DNA of 62,674 nucleotides from Zarea fungicola (Eukaryota; Ascomycota; Sordariomycetes; Hypocreales; Cordycipitaceae): the NCBI GenBank assembly GCA_900169235.1, contig FWCC01000107.1, positions 1 through 62,674 on the forward strand, written 5' to 3'. This document shows positions 22,637 to 33,334 of the stretch, piece by piece (position 1 is the first letter of the stretch; each line of letters starts with the position of its first letter). Position numbers and translations under genes: made by a program. The notes beneath the pieces are model-generated. The model had not been told where the DNA came from, did not search any database, and saw only the letters and a program-made list of their open reading frames with translations.

Positions 22637-24620
22637 CTACTATTTTGTTTAAAGTAAGTTGAAGTACACCTTTTTCCTTTAGTCTTGCATCACGTCATAT
22701 CAAACCGGGCCCCAAGCTTAGCGACGTTGAAGGTCTACAGAGTTTATTGCTGCAGCAGCCTGAAAAGTTGGTTCACCCTACCGTTCAACTCTAAGCACCG
22801 TGACATGGTGCTGTCGCCAATCAGCAGCTTCTGGGAGGCATTAGGTTCAACAGCGCAATGCAATCATGGTGAGCTGAATGGAGGATCTTTGCAGAGAAGG
22901 TTTGGAGTTGGAATTATGGCGCAGAAAGAATGCTCGATGATGTATTGTGAAGTTTAAAAAATACTGAAGCTGCGTCATTGGAGGCAGTTGCTAGTGAACG
23001 GTGTAGATTAAAGTTTCCAACCTTGTTTTAAAGCATTCTTGACTGGCTACTGAAGTGGGCGTCGTTGAACCCTGGACATGATCGATTTTGAGCCTTCGTT
23101 AAGACAACCCAGTGATCGGTTAGACAAGTTGACATCTATTATTTGGCCAAGTGCAACGAGCTAATGGGCCTTAAAAGGTCGGCCGCAAACGGTAGGAAAG
23201 GAGGACATGGCTAGAGCCATTGCCTACCCTACATGCAATTAACTGGCAGACAAAGGAAGCTCAATCGCCAGTCTCTCTTCAAAATTGTGTAGGTGTAAGA
23301 GAAGCAGAGACGGTGAGGTGAAATGGTACTAATTTGAATGTCACTTGGATTTCCTGTCAATAAACGTCGTGATCAACAAGGTACAAAGAGGGCAAGTTGG
23401 CCAACCCGAAAAGTCGTGAGCCTCCACATTAGGCCTATAGAACAAATGGCCCCGGAAAACAACCAGTAACTGGCAGCTAGGTTTAAAACTAACTATACTG
23501 CGTTGCAAAATCCAGTTCCTTCTAAGCGATGGTTTCCAACCTTGCCACCTTACCCGAACACCTGAACCACTGAGCATTAGCGAGAATGGCTGTAGTTGAG
23601 CCACTACCCATTCTATTGAACCAATGCATTCAATCACAGCCAAAGCGCAGTCTGGTAATTCCTGAAGAAAATGCCAGCTCTGCCACTGGTTGCTGCCAAC
23701 GTGGAAGTGGCGGCGGCTCGGCAATATGCTCCTGTCAACCTATAGCACAGTGCCGAGGCTATACTGCAAAAGTGGCCATTACCCCTCCCTCTGGATTGGT
23801 GATGAGCAGGGCGAGTACGAATTAGGAAATTGGCGATCTAGCTAGCTAGCCACTCGATCGCACAGGGCTTATTGGGGCGAAGGTAACCAAGCAGGCATAA
23901 AGTTTCATGCGCTGAGTGAAGCGTATAATCCTGCTTAAAATTAGGGATATTTAGGTATTTCGTCGCACGACATCATCACAAGAATACAATGATATCTCCA
24001 GCAAAGGCATGCCAGCCGGTTTTGGTCGACAGGACAAGAAGGTGAGCCCGTCCCCGGTCCCGATGCTTATAAGCCAACTAGCGTCCCCTGTCTAAAATGA
24101 AGCACATGTAAAATCTCTCTCAGTCCAACAATGATCTTCAAAAAAATGTTGGGAATTAATACTGTAGGTGAATGTGATGACTCAATGGCCGCGCAATAAC
24201 AGTCCTGCAACCCGATCGTTTTGTGCATGTCGACATGTCCAAGTACGCGTCTGTGGTCTCAGGAACAGCTTATTCCCTTATTAGTGACGCTATTCTTACT
24301 ACGAAGCGGGGGAAATACAGGATTGCCCCCCATTTCTTCGGCTACCCCAACCCAAGCAACTTGGGCAGCCCGCTAGTGTTTAGCTGAAATCGGCATGTGA
24401 ATTGGTCGCCCTTCGATTTTCCCACCAAGCTGGCCATGCAATGAGTGTTGACGTAAACATTTCCATCATTGCGAATCTTGGACATTGCATGTGCAAACAT
24501 CTTCATGGGTCAAACGCTATAAAGAGCGACAACTGACACCCGCAACTACACTGAGAAGCTTGCCCGCCTCGATAGTCACCACTACACTGTCTTACGCCCA
24601 ACAGCCTTGAACTATTCGCA
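22637..24620. other. 2-kb intergenic region
   Basis: No convincing gene on either strand. The longest frame (23341-23724 minus) has random composition. The last 110 nt hold the hydroxylase promoter with a TATA-like box. Confidence 0.5.
24518..24524 (+). promoter_or_regulatory. TATA-like box of hydroxylase gene
   Basis: TATAAAG about 100 nt upstream of the start codon at 24621. Confidence 0.45.
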
Positions 24621-25703
24621 ATGTCCAACACACACACAATAGCCACCACCAACGTGGGCCGCAACCCCAAAGATTCCATCAAGTCGACATGGCAAGGGGG
24701 CGACAAGAAAGAGTGGACAATATTCCACTGGTTCTTTGAACTTCTTGCTATCCACCCTGTCGACCTCAGCAAACCCGTACCCGTCTTCGCCAAAACGGAC
24801 AAGATTCCCAACTCGGACTTGTGGCCAGTCCACAGATGGATTTTGGCATACGCCAGTGTGCCCATGCTCATACACTACCTCTACTCCAGCTACACTGGCG
24901 AGAACCTATCGATGGGATGGGCCCTCTTCCTCTACGGGGCCTGGCTGAACGTTACCGCCATCCGCGAGATCCAGGTGATCCGCAAGCTGGGACACATCTA
25001 TGGATATCTTGACGGGGACAAGCACGCACGCGATGGGGTCCCTGATATCCGCGTCCGAGAAGTTGTCACGTCACTCATCATGACGAGCACAACCCGGCCG
25101 GCCATGGCCATTTTCATGGCCTGGGAGCCGACCAGGACGCCCGAGTCCCTCTTTGGCTGGAACCTGGTCTGGCTCTTTATCGAACTCACCATGTACCCCA
25201 TCATGGTCGACTTTTGGTTCTACTGGTACCACCGCGCCATGCACGACATTCCCTGGCTGTGGCAGTTTCACCGCACCCACCACCTGACAAAGCACCCCAA
25301 CACACTGCTATCCCTCTACGCCGACGGGTGGCAGGAGCTGTTTGACATTGCCGTCATCCCCGTACTGGCTTTTTACAGCTGCCGCTTTCTGGGCATGCCC
25401 ATGGGGTTTTACGAGACGTGGATCTGCTACGAGTACGTCATCTTCATCGAGCTGTTTGGCCACAGCGGCTTGCGCGTGCGCGGGTCGCCGGCGCTGTCGG
25501 CGGCGCCTCTGCTCAAGTACCTCAACATGGAGCTCGTGATTGAGGACCACGATCTGCACCACCGCACGGGCTGGAAGAAGAGCCACAACTACGGAAAGCA
25601 GACACGTTTCTGGGATACCGTGTTTGGAACCAAGACGGAGCGCATTGAGTCCAGGGAGGAGAACGTGGACTACACCGTAAATGTATCAGTACCAATCTTC
25701 TGA
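24621..25703 (+). CDS. Fatty acid hydroxylase / sterol desaturase-superfamily membrane oxygenase
   Basis: Di-iron membrane enzyme of the fatty-acid-hydroxylase superfamily, expected in the ER and dependent on O2; it may hydroxylate or desaturate a lipid or sterol-like substrate. Single exon, 360 residues. The three histidine boxes are intact: HRAMH (about 204-208), HRTHH (217-221) and DHDLHH (309-314). Hydrophobic spans occur at about 75-90, 100-115, 180-205, 240-262 and 265-282. The N-terminus has no cleavable signal. Residues 290-300 (ALSAAPLLKYLN) precede the last His box as in plant and fungal members of unknown substrate. The order and spacing of boxes fit the Erg3/C-4 oxidase fold, but the sequence does not look like Erg3 or Erg25 themselves, so no symbol is given. 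Confidence 0.85.
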   Translation: MSNTHTIATTNVGRNPKDSIKSTWQGGDKKEWTIFHWFFELLAIHPVDLSKPVPVFAKTDKIPNSDLWPVHRWILAYASVPMLIHYLYSSYTGENLSMGWALFLYGAWLNVTAIREIQVIRKLGHIYGYLDGDKHARDGVPDIRVREVVTSLIMTSTTRPAMAIFMAWEPTRTPESLFGWNLVWLFIELTMYPIMVDFWFYWYHRAMHDIPWLWQFHRTHHLTKHPNTLLSLYADGWQELFDIAVIPVLAFYSCRFLGMPMGFYETWICYEYVIFIELFGHSGLRVRGSPALSAAPLLKYLNMELVIEDHDLHHRTGWKKSHNYGKQTRFWDTVFGTKTERIESREENVDYTVNVSVPIF

Positions 25704-26819
25704 AACGGGGGGGTTGATACGAGAAACAGATAATGATTAGGAAACAAAAATTGAATAAACAACCACTAAGCTCAAGCTACTGTAACGGGGCAAACCCACA
25801 CGCGGCCCTTTTCTACCAGTAGCGCCCTATTCCTTTGCAGACGCCCCCCTCACAACTGTGGCAGTTCTCTTCATCCCGCTTGCGCCCAGTCTTGCCCGAC
25901 CGCTCCGAGGTACTAACCCATCTTAGAGTAAAGTCCGCCCTGCCGCGTAATGCCCCCGTTCCATTTGGCCTATCAAGTCGATCTAGCGCCTGGATATACG
26001 AACAAGCCCTTTCCTAGGCTGAAATCCTTCCAAACCATCCAGTTTGATTGTCGTCATTCATTGGATTAGATCCTCCCGTGGTCCCTGTGAGGCTATGATC
26101 AAATTAAATTAGCTCACTTGGCGTATGATGGCAGTCAACGCCGTCCCTTCTCCGTTAGACTCCCACTCCACTAGAATCCGCTCCACTCCACTAGAATCCG
26201 CTCCACCCCACCTATCTCCTGCATTGTGGCGGCAATCAACAGTGGATTGCAATTCTGTCGGAAGAAGACTTCGCTACACTCGAGGTAGTTGCAAACAGAA
26301 CACTACCTCCTAGGACTACGGCTGTCTGAAACCATTTGGTATTCTAATTTACTTTGCGCCATTCACGTGAAGCAGACAAATTGCGGCGTATGTCAAAAAA
26401 GAACCTCCACTCACCGGGCAGTCATACCCGACATAAATATGGGGACAACACGACACGAATCGTCACAAGGGTGTGTAAAGTAACGCAGTTATTGAAACGA
26501 AAAGGGTGTCTTTTGTGAGGAGCCAGCGGGGCGTATATACTACGCTTTTGGGATACAGTGAGCCGGCTTCCGGACAAGCTTTGGGGCAAAAGCAGGTGTA
26601 GGCGGCTTTGGCAAGGCCTGTTGTAATATAATATCAGGCTCCCACCATGCCTGCCAAGTCCTGCAGCTGCAATGATTTCTCAAACGCGGTCGGCAGGGTG
26701 GAAGGAAACTTTGCTCACAGCAATTCCTTCCAAGACCTACGCTCTCTGTGATTCCTTTGCCGTGCTTTCTTGCTCCTAGAACTCTTGTTCCTGCGACTGA
26801 ATCACAGAGAACATAACTC
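25704..26819. other. Intergenic region
   Basis: No supported gene. Holds a two-copy 20-nt tandem repeat at 26163-26202 and, nearer 26819, the upstream region of the membrane glycosyltransferase-like gene. Confidence 0.55.
26163..26202. repeat. Tandem duplication, 2 x 20 nt
   Basis: Two perfect adjacent copies of CCACTCCACTAGAATCCGCT, followed by a partial third start (CCACC). Confidence 0.9.
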
Positions 26820-28253
26820 ATGGCGCGACTTTCGTGGCCATTTCCAATGGGGAACTGGTTTGTTTTCAAGCTTGGCAAGCAAGACTTCACTGCGGTTCCT
26901 ACCAACGACCACGAGTTGGAGGGACATGATCACTCGGCAGCACCCACCTCTTATCAGAGATGGTATCGCCACAACCTCTGGGCTTATGCTAGAAATGCCA
27001 GCGTTAAAATAGCCATTTGTCTAGTCATCTTCTCTCTCGGCGCGGCTTCTGCAACCTTTTTTCGTGAGCGCGGCTACCAATATGCCAGGACCAGCTCAGG
27101 CAACCGCCATGGCGCGAAAGGACAAGCATGGGAAGCAGGCATGACTAGACCTGACACGGACGCCGCCGGCTTCGACTCGACTTTATACTATGCCGCTCTC
27201 GGCGGCAGTTTCTACCCAAAAGTTGTGACACAGAATCTCGCTCCAAGGACACGACCGAAAACACCACTATTCGTTCCCTTTACACGAAATAGCAACATGA
27301 TGCGGCAGACAATTCTGGGGTACATTTCCAATGGTTGGCCACGGCAGGACATCATCATAGTCGATAACAGCGGCACATTTGACGCCAATCCGCGGGGCCA
27401 ACTTTCAAAAGATAACCCCTTCTTTCTCGATTACGACCTTTTCCGCTTCAGATATGGTGTTTCCATCCTTCAAACACCGGTTCTGCTCAACTTTGCACAG
27501 TTGCAAAACTTCATGCTACAAGTGGCCTCTACTCGCGACTGGCCTTATTACTTCTGGGGCCACATGGACGTCGGCATTCAGAGCAGAGAAGACGAAACGC
27601 CATACAAGTCTTTCTACCAAGGAGTCCTGGACGTGCTAAACGAAACTTTGACGGAACAGGCTGCCGGAGACAGCAAGTGGGCAGCCAAGTTCTTTGCGTT
27701 TGACAACCTCAGCTTGGTCAACGTAGATGCATGGCGAAGTATCGGGCAGTGGGACGTCTTTATCCCCTATTACATCACCGACTGCGATGCCTACGGAAGG
27801 CTCAAGTTGATGGGGTACACAATCAAAGATCATAATGTTGGTTATATTTGGGACCTGGCAGACCATGTCAAGGACCCAGAAACCAAGTTCTTCCCGGACC
27901 CTACATCTCCAGAATCACAAAACGACGTACAGATCAACTCCACACGATTCCATGAGTTGCGAGACGAGTTCCATAAGCTACAAGATTCAAAGCACGGTAA
28001 TAAAAAAGGAAGGAATACGTGGCAGAATGAGCAAAAAGGTGGCAAGGGCGAGCCGTGGACGTATGACCCCGCTGGATTCCAGGTTGCGTGGTGGCAGACG
28101 GCAGATGATGGACGAAAGATTTATGAGAAGAAGTGGGGGACGGGTGATTGCGGTTTGTCTGATAAAAGTCCTGGCGATGCATGGAAAAATGCTAAAGATG
28201 TGACGCAGCGAAGTACGACGGAAAGCCACCGGTTCGCTTACATGCGTGGTTAA
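26820..28253 (+). CDS. Type II membrane protein, probable Golgi glycosyltransferase
   Basis: Single exon, 477 residues. A short basic cytosolic tail is followed by one hydrophobic anchor at about 62-80 (IAICLVIFSLGAASATFF), then a large luminal domain: the layout of Golgi transferases. The luminal part has a Rossmann/GT-A-like start (TPLFVPFTRNSNMMRQTILGYI; DIIIVDNSG), then YYFWGHMDVGI, where DVG could replace a metal-binding DxD, and later FIPYYITDCDAYGRLKLMGY, whose DCDAYGR resembles the acceptor-side acidic motif of some transferases. Asn-linked sequons are present. Transferase function is inferred from fold-like features and topology; I do not recognise the exact family, so substrate is unknown. 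Confidence 0.7.
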   Translation: MARLSWPFPMGNWFVFKLGKQDFTAVPTNDHELEGHDHSAAPTSYQRWYRHNLWAYARNASVKIAICLVIFSLGAASATFFRERGYQYARTSSGNRHGAKGQAWEAGMTRPDTDAAGFDSTLYYAALGGSFYPKVVTQNLAPRTRPKTPLFVPFTRNSNMMRQTILGYISNGWPRQDIIIVDNSGTFDANPRGQLSKDNPFFLDYDLFRFRYGVSILQTPVLLNFAQLQNFMLQVASTRDWPYYFWGHMDVGIQSREDETPYKSFYQGVLDVLNETLTEQAAGDSKWAAKFFAFDNLSLVNVDAWRSIGQWDVFIPYYITDCDAYGRLKLMGYTIKDHNVGYIWDLADHVKDPETKFFPDPTSPESQNDVQINSTRFHELRDEFHKLQDSKHGNKKGRNTWQNEQKGGKGEPWTYDPAGFQVAWWQTADDGRKIYEKKWGTGDCGLSDKSPGDAWKNAKDVTQRSTTESHRFAYMRG

Positions 28254-29514
28254 GTTACTGTGTATACTATTTATTTGCTTCCTCTATGTACTTGTCTTTG
28301 TTATTAATACCACCGTATCATTGTTCTTGTTTGTTCCCAACTCAAGCCATGTTCGTGATGTTGCTGTTGTGACTGTTGACTTGACTGATGGAGCAGCTTA
28401 TCCATGGACGCTAAGCCTGCTACGGATACGAGAAAGTTAGGCCATGACAGAAACAGTATATAATTCGTTTTCTTTGCTTTGTGGTGTGTATGTAGAGGAG
28501 AAATGCTACCCCCATCTGCCGGTGCAACGGTAACCGAGTACCGGTGCTTTGATGGCAGTATACTTGGCGCCGGTTGATTAGCCCTCGCGGCCATTATTTT
28601 AATTTTAACCATAAGTTCGACTAGCGCACAGTCTAACTATAATGAGTCAATGTATGTATATGCAATCAGCAGACACATTTTGCAACGCGAGTCGGAAAAA
28701 TGATGGATATCCACCAAGTCTTATGCTAGGATTGAGCTTGAGAAGATGGCCCTCGGTCAAGCCTTTGGAACTTAAAAGTACACAAGAGCATCAGGTATGC
28801 TCCGAAAGCACTGCTACGTCATACTATTTATTTTCTCTCAGCCAGAAACCAACAGCGGATAAGGGCTGTCATTGCATTGCAGGACCATGGGAACTAAGTA
28901 ATAGTGGCGGTGCCTGACTCATACGCGAATGCTCTGCCTCCTTTCTTATCATGGTTCCCGATTAGTCGGGGCTACAAGGGAAGATGTAAGCTTATTACTT
29001 GGAATGCGTAATTTCTCCACCCATCTTCCGCACCATCTCCGCCTACACGCGTAAATCTCTTTATCCAATCAATAATCACCTTCATCTGTGATACTGGGAA
29101 CACTCTTTGACACTCCATTATTTGACTGTGCAAATAACATTTCTGCTTTGCGCCATAGCCGATACACCGAGATTTATTATTTGGATAAAACTCAACACGT
29201 GGGAATATCGGAAATTGCAAGGGCGCCAGCATGGTTCGTATAATGTGGCGTACATGAGCCAATGATGGCACATTTAAAGTTTTCACGTTTGGCTTTGCCC
29301 CTTTACGAACCAAATGATATGAATATTTTCAATCAATTTTTCACCTTCAGAGTGTTCTAATTGCCTGACAAAAGCCTGCCGTGTATGATATCCAGTTACT
29401 CCCTGCATCGTTGTCGTAGCACCTACGCACCTCCAAACTCTCTGCAAATGTACAGTGCCAGCCTGCCTTTATGCACGACATGTCCTTTTCACTCCCCTCT
29501 TCATCGCACCTTCT
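28254..29514. other. Intergenic region with dispersed repeat copy A
   Basis: Includes copy A of a diverged repeat (28504-28655). A minus-strand frame at 28972-29313 (113 residues) has no recognised content and is not called. Confidence 0.5.
28504..28655. repeat. Dispersed repeat, copy A
   Basis: About 150 nt aligning to 33804-33958 in the same orientation, with identical cores GATGGCAGTATACTT, AGTTCGAC and AGTCTAACTATAA and many differences between. In both copies the minus strand can be read as SILPSxxRYxVTV, hinting at an old coding element. Compared with copy B this copy is richer in G and C. Confidence 0.7.
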
Positions 29515-29871
29515 CTAAAGAATCTTCCACTCCAAGTTCTTGAGAATGCCAAGTTGGGTAGAGTTGAACCTTCTAAACAAGCCCTCTGTCAGGTCAAACT
29601 TGTCTGGAACGCAGCTGGGACATAGATCCTCAACGGTCGTAATGATTTTCTTGCCTCTGTATTCGAGGAGAACTTTCTTATGGCAGTTTGCCTTGTTGTG
29701 CCAGAAGGCTGGCGGAAGGGCTATGACGTTGTCGTTGTTGTAGAGTCGTAGGCCGCAGGCTCCGTAGGCACCATTGGGTTGGTACCAGCTCGCGAGCCCA
29801 GCAGCATTGACGCCGCTGGGTATGTAGGCGGCTGTGAAGGCGGTGGTGAGAAACGAGTTGAAGCTGACCAT
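29515..29871 (-). CDS. Small secreted double-psi beta-barrel (RlpA/barwin-like) protein
   Basis: Secreted protein of about 118 residues (single exon), ATG at 29871 chosen because the longer frame starts at a non-ATG codon. The N-terminus MVSFNSFLTTAFTAAYI is a signal peptide. The mature part matches the RlpA-like DPBB pattern: GLASWYQPNGAYGACG, then ALPPAFWHNKANCHKKV, and EDLCPSCVPDKFDLTEGLF with the family's Asp in the CxxC..D.FDL motif. Relatives include expansin-like, barwin-like and Raf-like fungal proteins that bind or loosen wall polysaccharides; no catalytic claim is made. The stop is at 29515-29517. A TATAAATA element lies 50 nt upstream. Confidence 0.8.
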   Translation of the reverse strand: MVSFNSFLTTAFTAAYIPSGVNAAGLASWYQPNGAYGACGLRLYNNDNVIALPPAFWHNKANCHKKVLLEYRGKKIITTVEDLCPSCVPDKFDLTEGLFRRFNSTQLGILKNLEWKIL

Positions 29872-29921
29872 AGTCGAAATGATTGATTTTGCATTTTCTT
29901 TCAAGTTTTTTTTTTCGATAA

Positions 29922-29929
29922 TATTTATA
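29922..29929 (-). promoter_or_regulatory. TATA-like box of DPBB protein gene
   Basis: TATAAATA on the minus strand, about 50 nt upstream of the start codon at 29871. Confidence 0.45.
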
Positions 29930-30529
29930 GGTCCCGAAAAAAACCGTTGTTATCTATCTATAGATACGATATTATTAGGCGATTTCTACGTCTTCTTAAC
30001 AACAGAATGGGGATCCCGTAAATATACTGTGTCGAGAAGAGACTACTTTTTATGGATGTGCAGTTTGCACCTTTAAAGCAGGGAAGTTACCAAAAGACCC
30101 GCGGTGTCTTACATCAAAATCCCCAACAGCGGACAGAATAACCAGCAGCAAAAGGCCGAATGTCAACCGGGAAACACCAACTGAACCATAAATTGCTCAT
30201 TTTCTTTGTGGCTAGATGCTTTGTCTTTCTTCTTTAAGTCCGACGCAGTGGTGGTGCTTATTACGGCTGCAAAGGTCGCTTGAAAATGGAAATTGTCACT
30301 GAGTCTACAAAATATAGTGGGTACTACCACCTCAGCGCTAGTCTGTGAATACCTGCTTCAGGAAGCATGACTTGGTACTTGTCTGTTCTTGTCATAACCA
30401 TCGCGAAGAGAGACGGATGAGGGCTGACCAGTGGCGACCAGCAGCCGCACCGGTCCTTGATTCTACAAAGCGACCTCAACGGTTCGAGTGCGTCCTTTTG
30501 AAGTACAAGATCCTACTGATCCAACTGCC
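29930..30529. other. Divergent intergenic region
   Basis: Upstream of both the DPBB protein gene and the Zn2Cys6 gene; presumably both promoters. No coding content recognised. Confidence 0.6.
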
Positions 30530-32249
30530 ATGTCTAGTAGCACACGTCTCAAACCATGCGCGACTTGCCGGCAGAGGAAGATCAAGGTATATGAAATGCT
30601 TAAATAAGAATAACAACTATACATGTATAAATATATGTTGTGCACTTATTAGTATGCTTACTGTTCATAGTGCGACTTGACGTTGCCGGCTTGCTTCAAG
30701 TGCCAGCAAGCAGGGTGGACTTGTCCTGGTTTCCTAGCCCCTCAAGCTGCGACGAATTTTCAACATGAGACAGCTGCCACTTTGAAAGCATTTCAGCTGC
30801 ATCGATACAGCTCCAAGAAAACTCGGACCAGAGACAGGGATGGCGCCATCATACGTCTCACTCGGGACCTTCCTACCCCGCTGGAGAACCGAGCTGTTGC
30901 GTTTCTTGTCCACAACTACATATTTAACGTTGCCCCTGGCATCGAAAACCACACGTATCTTCCCCTAATGCTTCAGAGAAGCACCCCCGGAAGTCTCATC
31001 AAGGAAGTCGCTACGGCCACGGGCCTCGCAGCGCTGGCAAATGCGGGGAACTGTCCGACATGGAGATCTCACGCCTACTATCTCTATGGCAAGGCGGTTC
31101 AGCAGCTCCGGCTCGACCTTGGCCAGTCTTGTATAAGAAACAGGGATGAGATCCTGGCGAGCATCTTACTCTTGGCCACATTCGAGGTACGAGTTCATTA
31201 ATTGACACCTGAGTGCGTCCCATACTTGTAACATGGCTGCTGAGCTCACTGATGGACAGGCAATTACAATAGGGTCATTACGCTCCATAAATACTCTCAG
31301 CCATCACATATTTGCAGCGGCTCAGCTCTCTTATGAGCAACGATATGTGCAGTTCAGCAACGATCCAGACCTGTCCTCAAGTTTAGCAATCCAACTGCGC
31401 GGCGCAATTGTACGTGTATGCTGCGCTTTCTTGACCAGCCAATTCGATTCCAAGCACCGTGCTAATCAGCCACAGGTTATGATATGCCACGAATTACAAG
31501 AGCCAATGCCTAGTGTCATTAATACCTGGTCTTACCAGGCAGAGTGCGCGATACCTGGATACAGCATCGCCATGCGGGGTCTCGGTGACGTAGAGAGACG
31601 GCTCATTATAGCTCGCGCAGACATTAAAAACAGCGCCAATACACCGTCGTCGACAGTTTTGCGCACATTACTTCCTTTGGACGAAATGTTGGAGGTCTGG
31701 AGAAGGTCAATACCAAGCACCTGGGCCTTCAAATCATACAAGCGCCTTCCATCGAAAGGGATCCAAGCTGGAAGCCCCCTACCACAGTACCATGTCTACC
31801 CTGACCTCTGCATTGCAGTATTGTGGAATGCATATCGGTCCTATCGCTTGCTGATCCACGACACCATCGCGGGCTCATTCTTAAAATGCGCGTCTGTTGA
31901 AAACATGGCTCAGTCGCAGTTGTCCATTAATGTGCTTCGGCAGATGACGGATGGCATTTGTCAAAGCGCCCCGTATTGTTTATCACGGAGGGAGGATCAC
32001 CACCGGCTGAGTCTCCTGCTGGGGGACAGCAATAAGTGGCTGTCGGGTGAATGGTCTCCGGCAGGTGCACTTTTGCTGTTTTGGCCGCTGTTCTCGTGCG
32101 GCATGTTGGCGACAACCCCAGAGGAGGAGCGACGCTGGATCGCATGCGTCCTCCGCAATATTAGGACGCAGATAGGTATGGAGCTGCCGCTGTCAATGGC
32201 AACAGCAGTTGAGTCATTCCATGCCCCCTCTGTCGCAAAACCTGGCTAG
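30530..32249 (+). CDS. Zn2Cys6 transcription factor (Fungal_trans_2-like)
   Basis: Fungal binuclear zinc cluster regulator, nuclear. Exons: 30530-30586, 30671-31186, 31260-31409, 31476-32249, giving 498 residues. The cluster is CATC..KIKCDLTLPACFKC....C, Cys at about 10, 13, 20, 27, 30 and 37; the first intron falls just before the third Cys, a common position in this family. The rest is helical (LENRAVAFLVHNYIF; LLATFE; NTWSYQAECAIPGY) as in Fungal_trans_2 factors. The segment 31410-31475 has donor GTACGT, a CTAAT branch site and CAG acceptor but is 66 nt and open, so retention would give 520 residues. A SnoaL-like gene follows 570 bp downstream on the same strand; it could be a target, but nothing in the sequence proves it. 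Confidence 0.85.
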
Positions 32250-32818
32250 CGGACGATGTCGGGAAGTGGCCAGATAATGGTAGACCAGACTCGCCTCTGT
32301 GGCCGTGTGGCCATTGCACATGGTTACTCTATGAATCTACAGGGCCAAACACTGTTCACTTTTAATTCTTTGTATTCTGATTAAATTCAACGTCAAGCGC
32401 TGATGTACTGCTGTGAGCGTGACTTGAGCAGGCCGCCTGACCAAGTTTCGGCATTCGTAATGGCAGCGTGCTGAGGCGCTTGTTTAGAAATCTTGCTAAA
32501 CTGAATCGCAAAGTACTAGACAGGCTAGAATAAAGATTGATGCCCCAGTACAAAGTGTGGGCATCGCATTGGCACTCACAAGAGTTGCTTGTGCGAGATT
32601 TCTGATTGGCTTCATCGGTGCCACGGCTACACTTGGCCTAGCGCCAATCTTGTCCCAAACCCATGTTACCTTTGACCTGCTGTTGTATAAGATTACAACA
32701 TCTTCCGCAATACAAAGACTCGAATCTTCATGCATTTATAATTCGTCTTGTTCTCTGGAATTACCATAATCACGACATACTTACTCCACTTCGTTTGCAC
32801 CCCCATTGGCGTCCAAGG
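32250..32818. other. Intergenic region
   Basis: Between the Zn2Cys6 gene and the SnoaL-like gene; no independent coding content. The frame upstream of 32819 is open but has no conserved content. Confidence 0.6.
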
Positions 32819-33334
32819 ATGTCATCGTATCATTCCGCCAACCTGGCTTTATTGAGGCAAGCCTTTGCATACCTCAATGCCAAAAACATCAACGGATGTC
32901 TAGGTCTCATGGCCCCCGACTTCATCATCAACATTGCCGAGATGCCCTACCAAAAGACGGGGCACGCTGCTTGGAGAAGACATGCCGAGACTCTCTATGC
33001 CGCGGTCCCGGACGTCCATGTCCAAATCGAGGATGCCGTGGCCGCGGATGACAGGGTCGCAGTTCGCACGCGCATAAAAGGCACGCACCGTGGCGAGTTT
33101 CTCGGTCACCCCGGGACCGGCCGGGCAATCAACTACGTCAGCCACGAGATATACCGCTTCAAGGATGGGAAGCTGGCCGAGGAATGGATCTGCTCTGACA
33201 GCTTAACGCTCATGACACAGATTGGGGCCCTGTCCAAAAATCGTCTAGTATCAATGTGGCTCTCTGGGTATCGTTTGTGGATTGGTGTGGTTGTTGGCGC
33301 CGTGGCTGCTGCGCTTGTACAACGTCTATTGTAA
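32819..33334 (+). CDS. SnoaL-like (NTF2-fold) protein with C-terminal membrane anchor
   Basis: Single exon, 171 residues starting MSSYHSANLALLRQ. The first 135 residues match the SnoaL-like polyketide-cyclase/NTF2 fold: a helix pair with LRQAFAYLNAKN, LMAPDFIINIAEMP, a strand block DVHVQIEDAVAADDRVAVRTRIKGTHRGEFLG and HEIYRFKDGKLAEEWICSD, which is the usual end. A basic linker is followed by WIGVVVGAVAAALVQRLL, a single hydrophobic segment at the very C-terminus, so it is probably tail-anchored to an organelle membrane. The family includes cyclases, isomerases and non-catalytic ligand binders; ligand unknown. The longer upstream frame is rejected as it lacks homology-like content. Confidence 0.8.
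   Translation: MSSYHSANLALLRQAFAYLNAKNINGCLGLMAPDFIINIAEMPYQKTGHAAWRRHAETLYAAVPDVHVQIEDAVAADDRVAVRTRIKGTHRGEFLGHPGTGRAINYVSHEIYRFKDGKLAEEWICSDSLTLMTQIGALSKNRLVSMWLSGYRLWIGVVVGAVAAALVQRLL

Noticed and set aside
28972..29313. Minus-strand ORF of 113 codons
   Set aside because: No signal, motif or repeat; not distinguishable from chance, although transcript data could revive it.
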